A stretch of DNA of 64,000 nt from Desmodesmus armatus. Its lineage: Eukaryota > Chlorophyta > Chlorophyceae > Sphaeropleales > Scenedesmaceae. The notes under the pieces are model-generated. The model searched no databases, was not told the origin of the DNA, and saw only the letters and a list, made by a program, of their open reading frames with translations. The stretch is taken from positions 372,001 to 436,000 of the forward strand of contig VIIQ02000593.1 in assembly GCA_007449985.2 (NCBI GenBank), read 5' to 3'. This document shows positions 35,501 through 46,246 of this stretch, one piece after another. How positions within the stretch are numbered: the first letter of the stretch is position 1; the number at the start of each line of letters is the position of its first letter. A program made the position numbers and the translations under genes.

Positions 35501-38500
35501 CTGAGTAATTGAACGTTCTGTAGCTCACACAGAAGAGGTGGCTGTCGCTGTAAGCCAAACAGACAGTGGGATTAGGCTGCTGTAGGGCAATGCTGCATGT
35601 AGGGAAGATGTGGTGCTGTGGCAGGAGAAGCTGTCGCTGCTGCACGCTGTAAACGCGGATGATCAGGCCGCTAAGCTGCTGCAAATCGAACAACTAAATC
35701 CGTGCAACTAAAGCACATTGACAAAGGCGACAGCCTAGCTGCGCAACGGCAGGTCTTCCTACGTTTGTCACGGGCACAGGTTGTATCGAGCTGTAGGTCT
35801 AGCTGAGGCGTGAAAAAGGGCTCATAACCTGATATGAATAGATGTGGCTGGGAGATGTAAGCTCAGGGAACCTTGACAGCTATGAGGTGGGAAAGTAGTC
35901 CTGTTACACTGGTGCACCGTATGCAGGCTTAGAGAGAGAGTAAACATCCAAATACACTCTGACAATGCAGAGGTCATATACTCCGCAGGAGCGGATAGCA
36001 TAACTTCAGTCGCCATGCATAACTTCCTATCTTCGGGTAACTGCGGGCAACTTCGTCCAGCATAGTGGGCTGAGCATACTCAATTCCAACAATGCACACA
36101 GGCAATGTCAAGTTCCTCCCTGTCGCTATCAACATCTGCAGGCTACTGTGCTCTGCTTTGCTTGGTTTCGGAATGTGCTGTTGTTTTGCAGAGAGAATGC
36201 TGAGGCTCGAATCTGGGGGCGGCTGGGGGAGCTGCAGTCAATAAAGAAACAGCGCCGCCGCAACAAGCAGTGAGTAAAGCAATGGTACCTACACCATGGC
36301 TCTTGGCAACCATCATGTCCCCGCAGGTTTGACTGCCTGATAACCTTTCGGCAGCATTGTCCTGCTGCTCAAGCCTCCAGCCTACAGGGTTGCACACCTC
36401 CATCTCTCTGTTTGGATTCATGTGGTATCTGATGCCTCTTGGTTGTTGCTGCAATCTGCCGTATGCCGCATCTCACGCCCAAACTGTGCTGATAGGTGTG
36501 GATGTCTTGTCCTTGTCCCTGCAGGCCGCCACTTGTTGTTGGTGTGCTGGGGTGCATGGCTGAGCGGCTCAAGGCCCAGCTGCTAGACCAGCAGAAGCTT
36601 GCTGACCTGGTGGTGGGGCCTGACGCGTACAGAGACCTGCCACGCATCATAGCAGCAGTACAGGTAAGGTTCGTCGACATTGTGTGGGGTTTACAGGATA
36701 CGATGCTGCCCAGCTACAAGCCTGCAGCTGCAGGTGTCCCCAGTCACAGCTGCAGCACAATTATGCCAACCCTGGCTAACCCTTGCTTTTCCTGGCAGGC
36801 TTCCCAACAGCTACAGCACACTTATGCTGTTCTGCTGCGGTGTGACTCTATGAAAGGCTGATGTCAGTGACCCTTGCCTTTTCTGGCAGGCTTTACTGTT
36901 GGCCGCCAGCGGTTGCATATCTTCCAATTTGGGTGTCATGCAGCCATCCAGACAATAAATCCTGCCTGTGAACCGCTGGGTATGATGCAGGCTGGTGAAG
37001 CTGAGGGTGCAGCAGCCATGAACGTGCAGCTGTCCCTCGATGAAACCTACGCCGACATCACACCCGTCAGACAGAACCCCAACTCCATATCAGCGTTTGT
37101 GTCCATCATGAGGGGCTGTAACAATAGTGAGTGTCTTCGCGCACTGTATGTGACTTGTCAATGCTTCTGCAGCTGTTGTTTGGCCTTTGCAAAATTTGTG
37201 TAGGACAAAACACCTGCATTAGTGGAGGCGAAACACCCAGACACAGTGGCGTTATATTTTGCATGTCTGGTGTTTTGAGTGTCACTGTGTTCATTGCTTA
37301 TGTGGTGCTTGTGCCCAACATGCTGTGCTGTGCTCTTGCAGTGTGTGCATTCTGCATCGTGCCGTTCACACGTGGTAGGGAGCGCAGCCGGCCAGTTGAG
37401 TCCATTTTGCGGGAAGTTGAGCAGCTGTCAGAGCAAGGGGTCAAGGAGGTGACCCTGCTAGGCCAGAATGTCAACAGCTACGCAGACCTTTCTCACCTAC
37501 AGCAGCAGCAGCAGCTATCTGTCGGGAAGGGTGATCCCGGTGACACCAGCAGCAGCAGCAGCATGGGGCAGATCTACGTGCCAGGGTTTAGCAGTGTCAG
37601 TAAACCCAAGCGAGATGGTGCTGTGCAGTTTGCAGAGCTGCTGGAGAGGGTGGCGCTGGTAAACCCTGAGCTGCGTGTCAGGTTTACCAGTCCCCACCCC
37701 AAGGACTTTACAGATGATGTTCTGCAGGTGGGCTGAGCAGTGGTGGAGTCGGTACACAACATACATGCATACATGTTACACCCCATTTCCTTTGTGACGG
37801 AGTCGAGCCAGCCCAGCTTGCAGGGTTCACAACGTTGAAGCTGCTGAGCTTCTACGTCATCTACTGCTTCCTCAAGTTCATGACCTAGCCCAGCTCAGAT
37901 GCCAGCTGGGCTGGCTGGACAAGCAGTCAAACGCGTAGAAGCTCAGCAGCTCGCGTCCACGACACACACATCATGCCGTTGCGGTTGTGTGTGGCTGTGC
38001 CAATCGAACATGCAGAGATTGGTGTTGTGCTTTCCTGCAGGGGCTGAGAGCCGTTGCATTCAAACACCTCACCTCCCCTCCCAGTTGCACACTGTTGCTG
38101 TTCACAAGTGCCTGTCATCATGCTAGGATGCTGGCGCACTGCCATATGAGTCCACGCAACACGCCCACCACCTCTGCCTTTTTCATTTATACGTCCCTTG
38201 GCATGCAGGTCATTGCTGCCATGCCCAATGTGTGCAACTACCTGCACATGCCGGCCCAGTCAGGCAGCAGCAGTACCCTGCAGCGCATGAAGCGGGGCTA
38301 CACACGGGAGGCCTACGATGCTCTGGTGGCACGCGCAAGGGAGGTCATACCAAACGTGGCACTGTCCACTGATATGATCACAGGTAGGGGAGGTCATGCC
38401 CAACACCAGTTGGGACTCATCCTGCTGCATGTAGCTCCCTCAGGCTGTTGCTCGTTGGCTGCAACCTCCTAATGCTGCTTACTGCGAGCGTTACAGCACC

Positions 38501-39716
38501 CTGTTGTGCCTCAACCCTAATGTGGCACAGCAATGCACAGCGCTAGTTGTAGATATGGTGTGCGCCGGCCAGCAAGGGCTGCACGCGCACCCCTTGTGTA
38601 TGTAAAGCTGGCACGTGCCGACGTTTGTCATGTCATTGTCATGCAGGGTTCAGTGGGGAGACAGAGGAGGAGCATGCCGCCACGTTGGACCTGCTGCGCA
38701 CCACCCGCTACGACAACGCCTTCTTGTTCAGCTACTCTGAGCGGGCCAAGACGTACGCCTCGCGCCACCTGCCGGACGACGTGCCTGACGACGTCAAGCG
38801 CCGCCGACTGGCGGAGGCTTTTGAGGCCTACCGGTGAGTCAGCAGCTGATTTGTTGGCAGTACATCTTGCATGGTGGATTCTGATTGTGTATGCTGACTG
38901 TTGCGAACCTTGCTGGTGGGTTGAGGGAAGGGCTAGTACTGGACTTGCAGCTGCGACTGCCTTGGTTGTGCATTGGTTGTGTTGTGTGTGCATCGTGCTT
39001 TTTGAATACCCTCGCCTCATACTTCGCGGTGTACCCACTTGCAGGGCTGGTCAGGCAGAGCTGCATCAGCAGGAGCTGGGACGTGTCCACCTGGTGCTGC
39101 TGGATGGTCGCCCCCGCAGGGACGGGGAGCACAGCCTACAGGTGGGATAAGAGATACACTTGCTGCAGAGGCCTCCCTGCAGAACAGGGCCCCGTGTGAC
39201 CTCACTGCTTGTGCAGCACTTGCTGTGATCGCACGCCTTGATGTGTCTGCACTCTCTCCTGGTCTGTTATTGTGGCCAGAAGCAGGTGTCTAGACAAGAA
39301 TTTGATGGAGTGTGTGCTGGTGCTGATTGCAGGGCCGTACGTGCAGCATGAAGCGCGCTATCATCCCAGAGCAGCCCGTGCCTGCCAGCCTGGCAGCTTT
39401 GCAGCAGCATGTGCGCGCATCTGGGCTGCAGGAGTTGCCTCCTCTCAACAGCAGCAGCACGGGTACCTTCTCTCTTTACACTGGTCCAGTCAGCAGTTTG
39501 CAGACCGGTGACTATGTGGCTGTGCTTGTGAGGCAGCTCAGTGGGACCAGCACGCTGCTGAGCCAGCCGTTGGCGAAGACCAGCGTGCAGGAGTTTGCGC
39601 AGGTGTTTGGCAGCACCACACCGGGCGTGCAGCAGTTGCCTCCCTGGCTCCAGGCTGGCGATGCGGCCGGCAGCCAGTGGGTTGAGGAGAGGCTAGAGGC
39701 AGCAGCTGGAGCCTGA
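32538..39716 (+). CDS. tRNA methylthiotransferase, MiaB/CDK5RAP1 family
   Basis: Nine exons join with consistent phases: 32538-33031, 36192-36269, 36525-36663, 36991-37126, 37342-37727, 38209-38383, 38647-38833, 39045-39141 and 39333-39716, giving 691 residues. The enzyme is a radical-SAM protein that adds a methylthio group to N6-isopentenyladenosine-37 of tRNA. The N-terminal domain has its three cluster cysteines at C126 ([13 protein letters not shown]), C162 (LNTCAIR) and C201 ([10 protein letters not shown]). The radical-SAM motif is C280-NNM-C284-AF-C287, followed by [13 protein letters not shown]. Then come [29 protein letters not shown] and [13 protein letters not shown] domain is at the C-terminus. 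The first 110 residues are Ser/Gln-rich, with a start ([16 protein letters not shown]) that suits an organelle transit peptide. Intron 1 is about 3.2 kb because it contains a retrotransposon. The key residues are intact, so the gene is probably functional. Confidence 0.95.
33472..33733 (-). repeat. 3' LTR of the copia element
   Basis: 262 bp, nearly identical to 35830-36091. It differs in the stretch after GCAGAGGTCAT, where this copy reads TTCCTCC and the other ATACTCC. It forms the left border of the element in plus coordinates. Confidence 0.93.
33767..35128 (-). CDS. Copia reverse transcriptase-RNase H fragment
   Basis: An uninterrupted frame from the codon after a stop at 35129-35131 down to the stop at 33767. 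Homology begins at [20 protein letters not shown], i.e. within the RT domain. Ordered copia motifs follow: [28 protein letters not shown] and the catalytic IYVDDILVA. Next come [10 protein letters not shown] and [16 protein letters not shown]. RNase H follows with [31 protein letters not shown] and [10 protein letters not shown], and the C-terminus is [13 protein letters not shown]. The frame has no breaks, unlike most old copies. Integrase, protease and gag upstream are absent, so no complete polyprotein can be made. Confidence 0.93.
   Translation of the reverse strand, partial: QPPFRPARFVAKGFKQEHGIDYDEVFAPVSKFTTLRLLLATVAAQDLHLHQMDVKNAFLQGDLSEEVWVQPPEGYADVLGRPGEALLLKKALYGLKQAPRVWHQKLHKELINLGFQQSLGDPSFYVKKDNNGNILALIYVDDILVAAKSLPDLQKIKTKLATIFKARDLSEATYFLGMRITRQRSTHTVKLWHDKKTQDLLSDYRMTDAYARAVPMAPSANLTKTDGQPLKPEEKPQYSTLIGSLLYLSISTRPDIAYAASSLARYLAAPTTEHMQHALGVLRYLAGTPTVGIVYSGTSLSLTAYCDSNFATCRDTRRSVTGYAFMFNSGIISWSSRMQRTVAASTTEAEYMAASEAVKEALFLRKLLPVIGLKSHTVNIFTDSQGSLGWIKNPVTAARSKHVDVMHHMARERVARGEVHFAHISTQKMLADTFTKPLPPEKFVQCRKALGIH
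35830..36091 (-). repeat. 5' LTR of the copia element
   Basis: 262 bp, the upstream LTR in element orientation. Its variant bases (ATACTCC) match the solo LTR at 53952-54122 better than the other LTR does. Confidence 0.93.
37802..37952. repeat. Two interleaved inverted repeats in an intron
   Basis: Within intron 5 of the methylthiotransferase gene, GCTGCTGAGCTTCTACG near 37839 is repeated in inverted form near 37935. Separately, GTCGAGCCAGCCCAGC near 37802 is repeated inverted, with one mismatch, near 37906. The pairs interleave rather than nest, so they could not form one simple stem. Confidence 0.5.
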
Positions 39717-40275
39717 GGAGTGCTTTTTGGTGTGTAATCTGGTGCTTGCAGGGTGCTGCTGCTTTCTTGAGGGTGGTCTGTGACTTATGAATGACCTTCA
39801 ACCAGAAAGTGACATGCCCCAAACTACGAAAGGAATGGGTGTTCTATGCACCAACCCATATGTTTCTACAGGGTACACACTTAAAGGCGTATTCACTGGC
39901 AAGGTCTGTGTGTCAACAGCATCGTTTCGTCGAAAGCATACATCAGTGGTATCGGAATGCTGCTGGCATGTGTGGTTGAGTTGAGCGCCGCTATCAGTCC
40001 AGAGTTTGTTCTGTTTGGCCATATTTGCCAGATCCGCCGTTAATCGACCGCCCTAGGTAGTTTGGAAGCTGCACTTGGAACAGCAGCTGGGTGTGCAAGT
40101 GAACCTAGGCAGAGCTCAACTGGCCTTGGCTCAGCTCTCGCAGCAGAAAGGTCTCGCACATCAACCCTTCAAGTGCATGCATCTAGCCTAGAAGCGACCT
40201 CAGTCGTCCAGCTGCCAGAGCTCTGAGCAAAGTACTTTTGGCGAACAGTAGCAAGGAAACCCCAGCGGCAGAGGC
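39717..40275. other. Intergenic between methylthiotransferase and F-box genes
   Basis: About 560 bases without a supported gene. It contains the 3' end of the upstream gene (TGTAA at 39733-39737) and the promoter of the F-box gene. Confidence 0.4.
39733..39737 (+). terminator. TGTAA poly(A) signal
   Basis: TGTAA is the usual polyadenylation signal of chlorophyte nuclear genes. This copy lies 17 bases after the methylthiotransferase stop codon, so it is rather close but well placed for a short 3' UTR. Confidence 0.45.
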
Positions 40276-43200
40276 ATGGCACCGTCAGTTGATGCTGTCC
40301 TTGGGGACAAGGACCTGCTGAAGTCGATATTTGACCAGCTGGATCTGCGTGAAATCTGCAATGCAGCAGCTACCTGCCTCTTGTGGTACCAGGTGTGAAA
40401 CAAACTGGCTGTGTGCAGGAGCCAACAGCAAACAGAAGGCTTGCCGTTGCTGACAATGCATCCCCTGCTGCTGTAGCCAGCACAGTCAGTGCATGTACAA
40501 GACATCTGCATGCCCCGCCAAGGCAAACACTAACACACTGCCCTTCCGCTTGTTGTGCAATGCACAGGTTGCCAACCACGATGACTTCTGGAAGCAGATT
40601 GACTTCAGGGGCAAGAGGGTGCTGCCAGAGAATGTAAGCAGCTGCGCTCCTGGATATGGGATGTGGACGGAGGCATACATGGGCGTTGCAGGAGTGGGCT
40701 TCACCTTCTGCACCACACAGCAGCTGTGAGGTGCTAGCATCCTGCAGTCTCGGTTCAACGTCCATCCTGAGGTTGAAAGGATGATACTGCTTCTGGTTGA
40801 TTGCAGCAGCAGGATTGGCGCATGCACATGCACACATGATGCCATCCTGCCCTCTCTTGGCAATGTATCAGGTCTCTCGGCCCCGTACGACTCCTTCTAT
40901 AACCACTTGTCTTGCTCTTCCTGCATGTGTTGTTCATGTTGCCGCTATTCCGTCACACCAGGCTGCCGCCCTGCTGCGGCGCCACCCCAAGGTGGAGGAG
41001 TTGGACCTGTCAGGGCTGGATGGCAGCCAGGTGTTGCGCCGCAGCCAGCCCCCACAGCTCAGCATACAGGGCTTTGTGCTGCAAGTAGCACCACACCTCA
41101 CAAAGTGCGTAAGCGGACACCTGTCAGGGCTTGAGGAGGGGCCAGACCCAGTGCATAAGGGCAGCAGGCAGGAGCAGCTGAGTAGTTAGCTGCACACAAT
41201 GCACTGCGTAGTTGAGCAGTTGCCCAGCTTTTGGCGGTACACTGACAGATGTCAGCACTGCAGCTGGAGTGTGCACGTGCATGCTGCCCTGTCACCCTCC
41301 CATGAACCTACAACGATACTGAGGGATCTGCTGCTGCTGCTGCCCCCTGCTGCTGCTGCTGCAGCCTGCGCAAGCTCACCTTCTCTGCGCGGTCACCCCA
41401 CATGGACTCTGTCGGGCCGCTGTGCCCCATTGCTAACCACCTGGTGGCCCAGCTGTCGTCATTCAGCTCCCTCACTTGCCTCAGCTTGTCAGGCATGAGC
41501 ATCGTCAATGGCAGCGGCGTGCATGGGGACCTGGCGCATTCGGGGCTCAAGCGGCTGGTTCTGGACAACACTGAGTCCTCGGGAGTCACTGTCAGGTGCG
41601 CACCCGACGTGTGGTCGACAGAGGGAGTACTTGCATACATGCAAGCTCACTAAGGCTGCCCTGCTAGATGTGTGTGTGTGTGGGGGGGGGGGGACCACTT
41701 GAACAGCAGCAGTGGCAGCTGCTGTGGAAGGGGGCGGCGTCTTGAGGTCGCTGTTGGCATAAGTATGGCAGTTGAAAGGAGCTCATGGCTTTGTAGTGTA
41801 GATGCTGCCTGGGTGGGGTGGCTGCAGGTTGCCTGTGCGGCTGAAGTGGAAGCTGGTAACACCGGGTTACACTAGTTTCTGCAGGCACGGAGCTGCCATC
41901 ACCATTTGTGCGTGTCCGTGCGTGTGCCAATGGATATCTGTTGATTCATGATTTGCAGGTGCCCAGAGCTCACATTTCTGAGCATGGCAGGTGCTGCCAA
42001 CACCCGCATGCCCAACCTGATGAAGCACCTGCCCTGCAGGCCTGGACCTCAGCCGCTGTAGCAAGCTGGCAGAGGGCACCACGCGTGCAGCACTGATACG
42101 CCTGACAGCCCTGCGGCAGCTCAATATCAGCGGCATCTCCAACTTTCTGGACCAAACCATACAGCAGGTGAGGGCACAGGGGTTGGGCGGGTGGTGGGTT
42201 ATGTCGTGTCGACATGGCTTGGGTGGGTGGTGGGTTGGTGACAGCAGTGGTGGCTCGACAGGAAGGATACATTGGCGCAATTTGTGGCAGCCCTGATGAC
42301 TCAGCGGTGGAGGAACTCCTTGCTTCCAATGCTGGGCGTGGCTGGAAGTGTCGCCAGGGTTGGGCATGTGTTTGCCTTCATGCACTCTAGCACTGCTGTG
42401 TCACTACTGCAGCGTCGGCTACGTTTCTTCTCCAGCTGTACACACGCCACTGTCATGCCATATGTGGCTGCCCTGCCTTACTGCCACCTGCACACAGCTT
42501 GCAACGTCCCTTGAGCAGCGTCGGCTGCCCCCCTTGTGCGGCTCCCGCTGTATTTTCCTTTCCAGCTCAGCTGTACACAATGTATAAAGCAATTCTCTGC
42601 TGCCCTGGTTTGCTGCCACCTGCACACAGCTTGCAACGTCCCTTGAGCAGCTGACGTGGCTGGACATGTCGCGGGTGACAGCTGTCAGCTTCCAGGGTGT
42701 GCGAGGCTTTACTGCTCTGCAGCACTTGGACATCAGCCGCTGCGACTCACTCAACACGGGCGCAGTTACAACTGCTCTGGAGAGCTTTGAGTGAGTAGTG
42801 GTGGTGGGGAGGACTGTGTGTTGACTGATGCCTTGCAGTGTGTGTGCTGAACGCTTAGAATGACTGCAGCGTTCATCGGTGTGATGCAGCATGGCCTCAG
42901 ACATCGCAAAGTGTGTGAGGGGGCGGGGGGGAGGTGCGGGCGGGGGGGGGGGGCAGGCAGGGGATGAATGCGGCTGTGGCAGAACTTAGAGTCAGCACCA
43001 GTTGGGTGCTTGGCCTGTTGCAAAAAGTGTAACAATCAGCACGCATAGTGGCACACACCGTGGTTGGTAATGTGGCACGCTGTCTGCAGTTCATGCCTAC
43101 TCCTCCACCATCCATCACACTTGCTGAACGTGTTCCTGTCTTTCTGACTGCAGGTGTCTACAGAGCTTGGTACTTGATGGCTGCAACCTGCAAAGCCTCA

Positions 43201-46200
43201 AGCTGAGCATGCCAAAGCTGAAGGTGGGACCACAGGCACCCAGCCTAACCTGCACATCCCAGCACAGCATACCCGTCCATCAATCTTGTATAGCCATGCC
43301 ATGTGTGCAGCGACCTGTGTGCTTGCCTGCAGTGCTTGCTGCTCATTACTAGTTAACTCAGAGCTGTGACAGATAGCTTGTTCGACAGAAGAGGTGTGAG
43401 CAACGCACATGGAGCTGTGCACTATGCCAAGCCTGTATACTTACATCTACTTTCCCCTATGCTGCTGGTCCATGCCCTGCAGGACCTGTCCATCCGTGGC
43501 TGTCATGCTCTGGCTGAGCTGGAGGTTCGGGCGTGGCAGCTTTCCAGGCTGGACTTGGGGCCTTGGGACGCCAGCGGCCAGGCAAATTACAGTCTGGCTA
43601 AGCTGACCCTCACCAGTGGCGGCCTCAGAAGCATGGAGTGGAACAAGCTGAAGTAAGTAATGGAGCTCGACTGCTAACATTGAAACTTCAGCAGGCCAGC
43701 GACAGCATTGGAAGCCCAATGGAACTGACCACATAGCGCGTTTGGGGCAACACCAATGCAAGCTTGATGAAGCAGAGGTCAATTGTGCAGCCAAGATGCG
43801 ACCAAACTAATGAAGCTGTGCTGTGATGTGTGCTGTGTCCTCCCTGTGTGCTCTGCAGTAAGCTGAGCACCGTGGACTTGGACTGTCCTGCTTTGGCAGA
43901 GCTCACAGTGCGGGACTGCAACTTCCCAGATGCCTCCGTGCTGCAGAGCCTAGGAGACACCGCCCACGCACCCACACTCAAGTCAGACGTCTTCGACAGC
44001 GCACGCAAGGCAGCGCTCCTAGCCACAAAACCCTTCCTCAGCACAACCTCGAGCTTCGGAATGGGGCTCACTAGGTCGCTGGGGGAAGCGGCAGAGCAGG
44101 GGGGCATGGGGTGGCTGGCTCTGGGTGGGGACGAGGACTTCGAAATGGAGGATCTGGATCTAGAGGAGGGACCGGATCCGCCCCTGCCTGGGCAGGAAGA
44201 CGACGACGAAGAAGATAACGTTAATGACGATGATGATGACAGTGATGGTGGGGATGGGAGTGGGCGGGGCTTTGCTGTGCGCGTGGGGGGCGGGGGTATG
44301 GTAGGCGGGGCAGAGCTCGGCCTACTGCCTCGTGGGTGGTGCGCAGGCACTCCGAGGACCGGCCCCGGCAGGATGAGGGCTGGCAGGGCCCTGACAGGCT
44401 TCCACGTGAGCTAGTCAGGTTCGGGGCTGCAGGACGGCAGGGCAACGGGGCAGGTGGCAGCAGCAGCGCCGCAGGAGCTAGCAGTCAGCAGCCTGTGTAC
44501 GGCCATGCAGGAGCCAGCAGCTCGGCCGCTGCTGCCGCTGCAGGCGCTGCTGCGTCCGTTGGAGACGCTGGGGCTGGTCCTAGCAGCAGCAGTGCACCCC
44601 TAGGGGCGGGAAGCTCCCAGGGAGCAGCTGCGGCTCAGGAAGCACCAACAGCAGCAGCAGCAGGGGACGCTAGTGGTGCAGGAGGCAGCCAGCGTGCTCG
44701 CCCAGGCAGTGTTTCTGACACCCTGGGTGCTGGCATCGACTGGCTGTGGTCTGGTGTGAGCAGCAGCAGAGGCCTGCTTGCAGAGCGGCGCTTCATATGG
44801 GGCAGCAGTGGGGACAGGCTGCAGCAGGTAGCACCCTCACCCAGCCAACAGGCAGCAGCATCTACACCCACACCCAGCCAACAGGCAGGATCAGGTCTTG
44901 CCAGCAGGGGTGCAAGGGGTGCTGCTGCCCCGGCAGCCCCTGCTGCCGCAGCTGCAGGAGATGGGCCTGACCTTGGCCGCGCCAGGGAGGATGAGGATGC
45001 GTCTGACTTCTCAAAACGCAAGGCTCAGCGCCTTGAGGGTACTGGGGCACAGCGGTTGACCCGGGCCTCAGCTGCAGCAGCAGCTGCTGCAGCAGCAGCT
45101 GGTCCCAGCCGGTCTCCTCGGCAGCCGCCGCCGCAGCCGCCTGCACTGCGCCAGCAGCGGCAGCAGCAACAGCGCCGGCGGCAGCGCTGGGGGGTGCGGT
45201 GCGCCTGACAAGGCAGGAGCCGGGCGGCAGGTGGCAGGTCAGGGATGAGGCTGGTGGCGCCCGGCCCTCAAACCCTCTTGCAGCATCCTCTCTTGCAGCC
45301 GCTGCTGCCGCTGGTGCAGATGATGTTGAGGACTGGTGGAGGACTATGAACCAACGGAAGATTTGGATGAGCCGTCAGCGGTTATGTCATTAGGACCAGC
45401 GATTATGACATCAGGACCAGCGATTATGTCATCAGGAGGCTGCCAGCCTAGCAGTCGGCAGGACTGGGCAGGCAACTCCCAGCCCTTCTGCAGGAGGATG
45501 CGGCGCCGGGGTGGCAACGGGGGCAGTGACGATGAAGATGGGGACGATGATGATGATGGTAGCAGCAGCGAGAGCGATGCTGGTGCTGGTGCAGGCGTGG
45601 GGGGCGGGGCAGCAGCAGCAGATGGGGATCGTGTTGCTGCGGCTAAGCCTCGTCGCAGCAGCATCGTCCCTGGGAAGGGAGGTGTGCCGCGGCTTCGTGT
45701 GCTGCATGTGGAGGGGTGTGAGCGGCTTCAGGAGCTGCAGCTGTCGCACCTTGGGTTGGAGCAGGTGGTGGTGGCTGGGTGCAACAGCTTGGTGGTGGTG
45801 GCGCTGCACGCGCCCCGGCTGACGGCGCTGGAGCTGCAGGAGCTGGGGGAACTCAAGGGGGCCTGCCTGCAGGAGGTGAGTGATGGCTGACTTTTCCTCT
45901 CAAGATTGTGGATGCTGTCAATGACTGGGGACTGCTTGGCCAGCCAGCCAACTAGCCAACCCCAGCCACCAACCAGCCACACAGCCAGCCAGCGAACTAT
46001 TCAGCCAACTTCTTGACTATCATGAGCCTGGTTGCTTTCTGACAGGACATGTTTTGTTGCAATCCCACAACAGGAAGCAGCTGTGCGAAGCATCATCATG
46101 TTTGCATCGCAATCATCAAGTCTGTATCTGTGGCTTGGTCACTGGCTGGTCCTCCTTGGTAAACACCACAAACAACACTTGTTCCCCTGGTCATTAGACA

Positions 46201-46209
46201 AGCAATGTT

Positions 46210-46246
<37 letters not shown>

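Larger units (their letters stand above)
33472..36091 (-). mobile_element. Ty1/copia LTR retrotransposon, internally deleted
   Basis: Two direct repeats of 262 bp (33472-33733 and 35830-36091) flank an internal region of about 2.1 kb. In element orientation (minus) each LTR starts TGTTGGAATTGAG and ends TTCATATCA, giving proper TG...CA termini. By eye the LTRs differ at two bases, so the insertion is recent. Next to the 5' LTR the sequence GGTTATGAGCCC could be the primer-binding site. A purine-rich GGCGGAG precedes the 3' LTR. Only reverse transcriptase and RNase H remain; gag, protease and integrase are missing, so the copy is non-autonomous. It sits in antisense orientation inside intron 1 of the methylthiotransferase gene. 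The flanking five bases (CTGCG and ATGCA) are not a matching target duplication. Confidence 0.93.
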
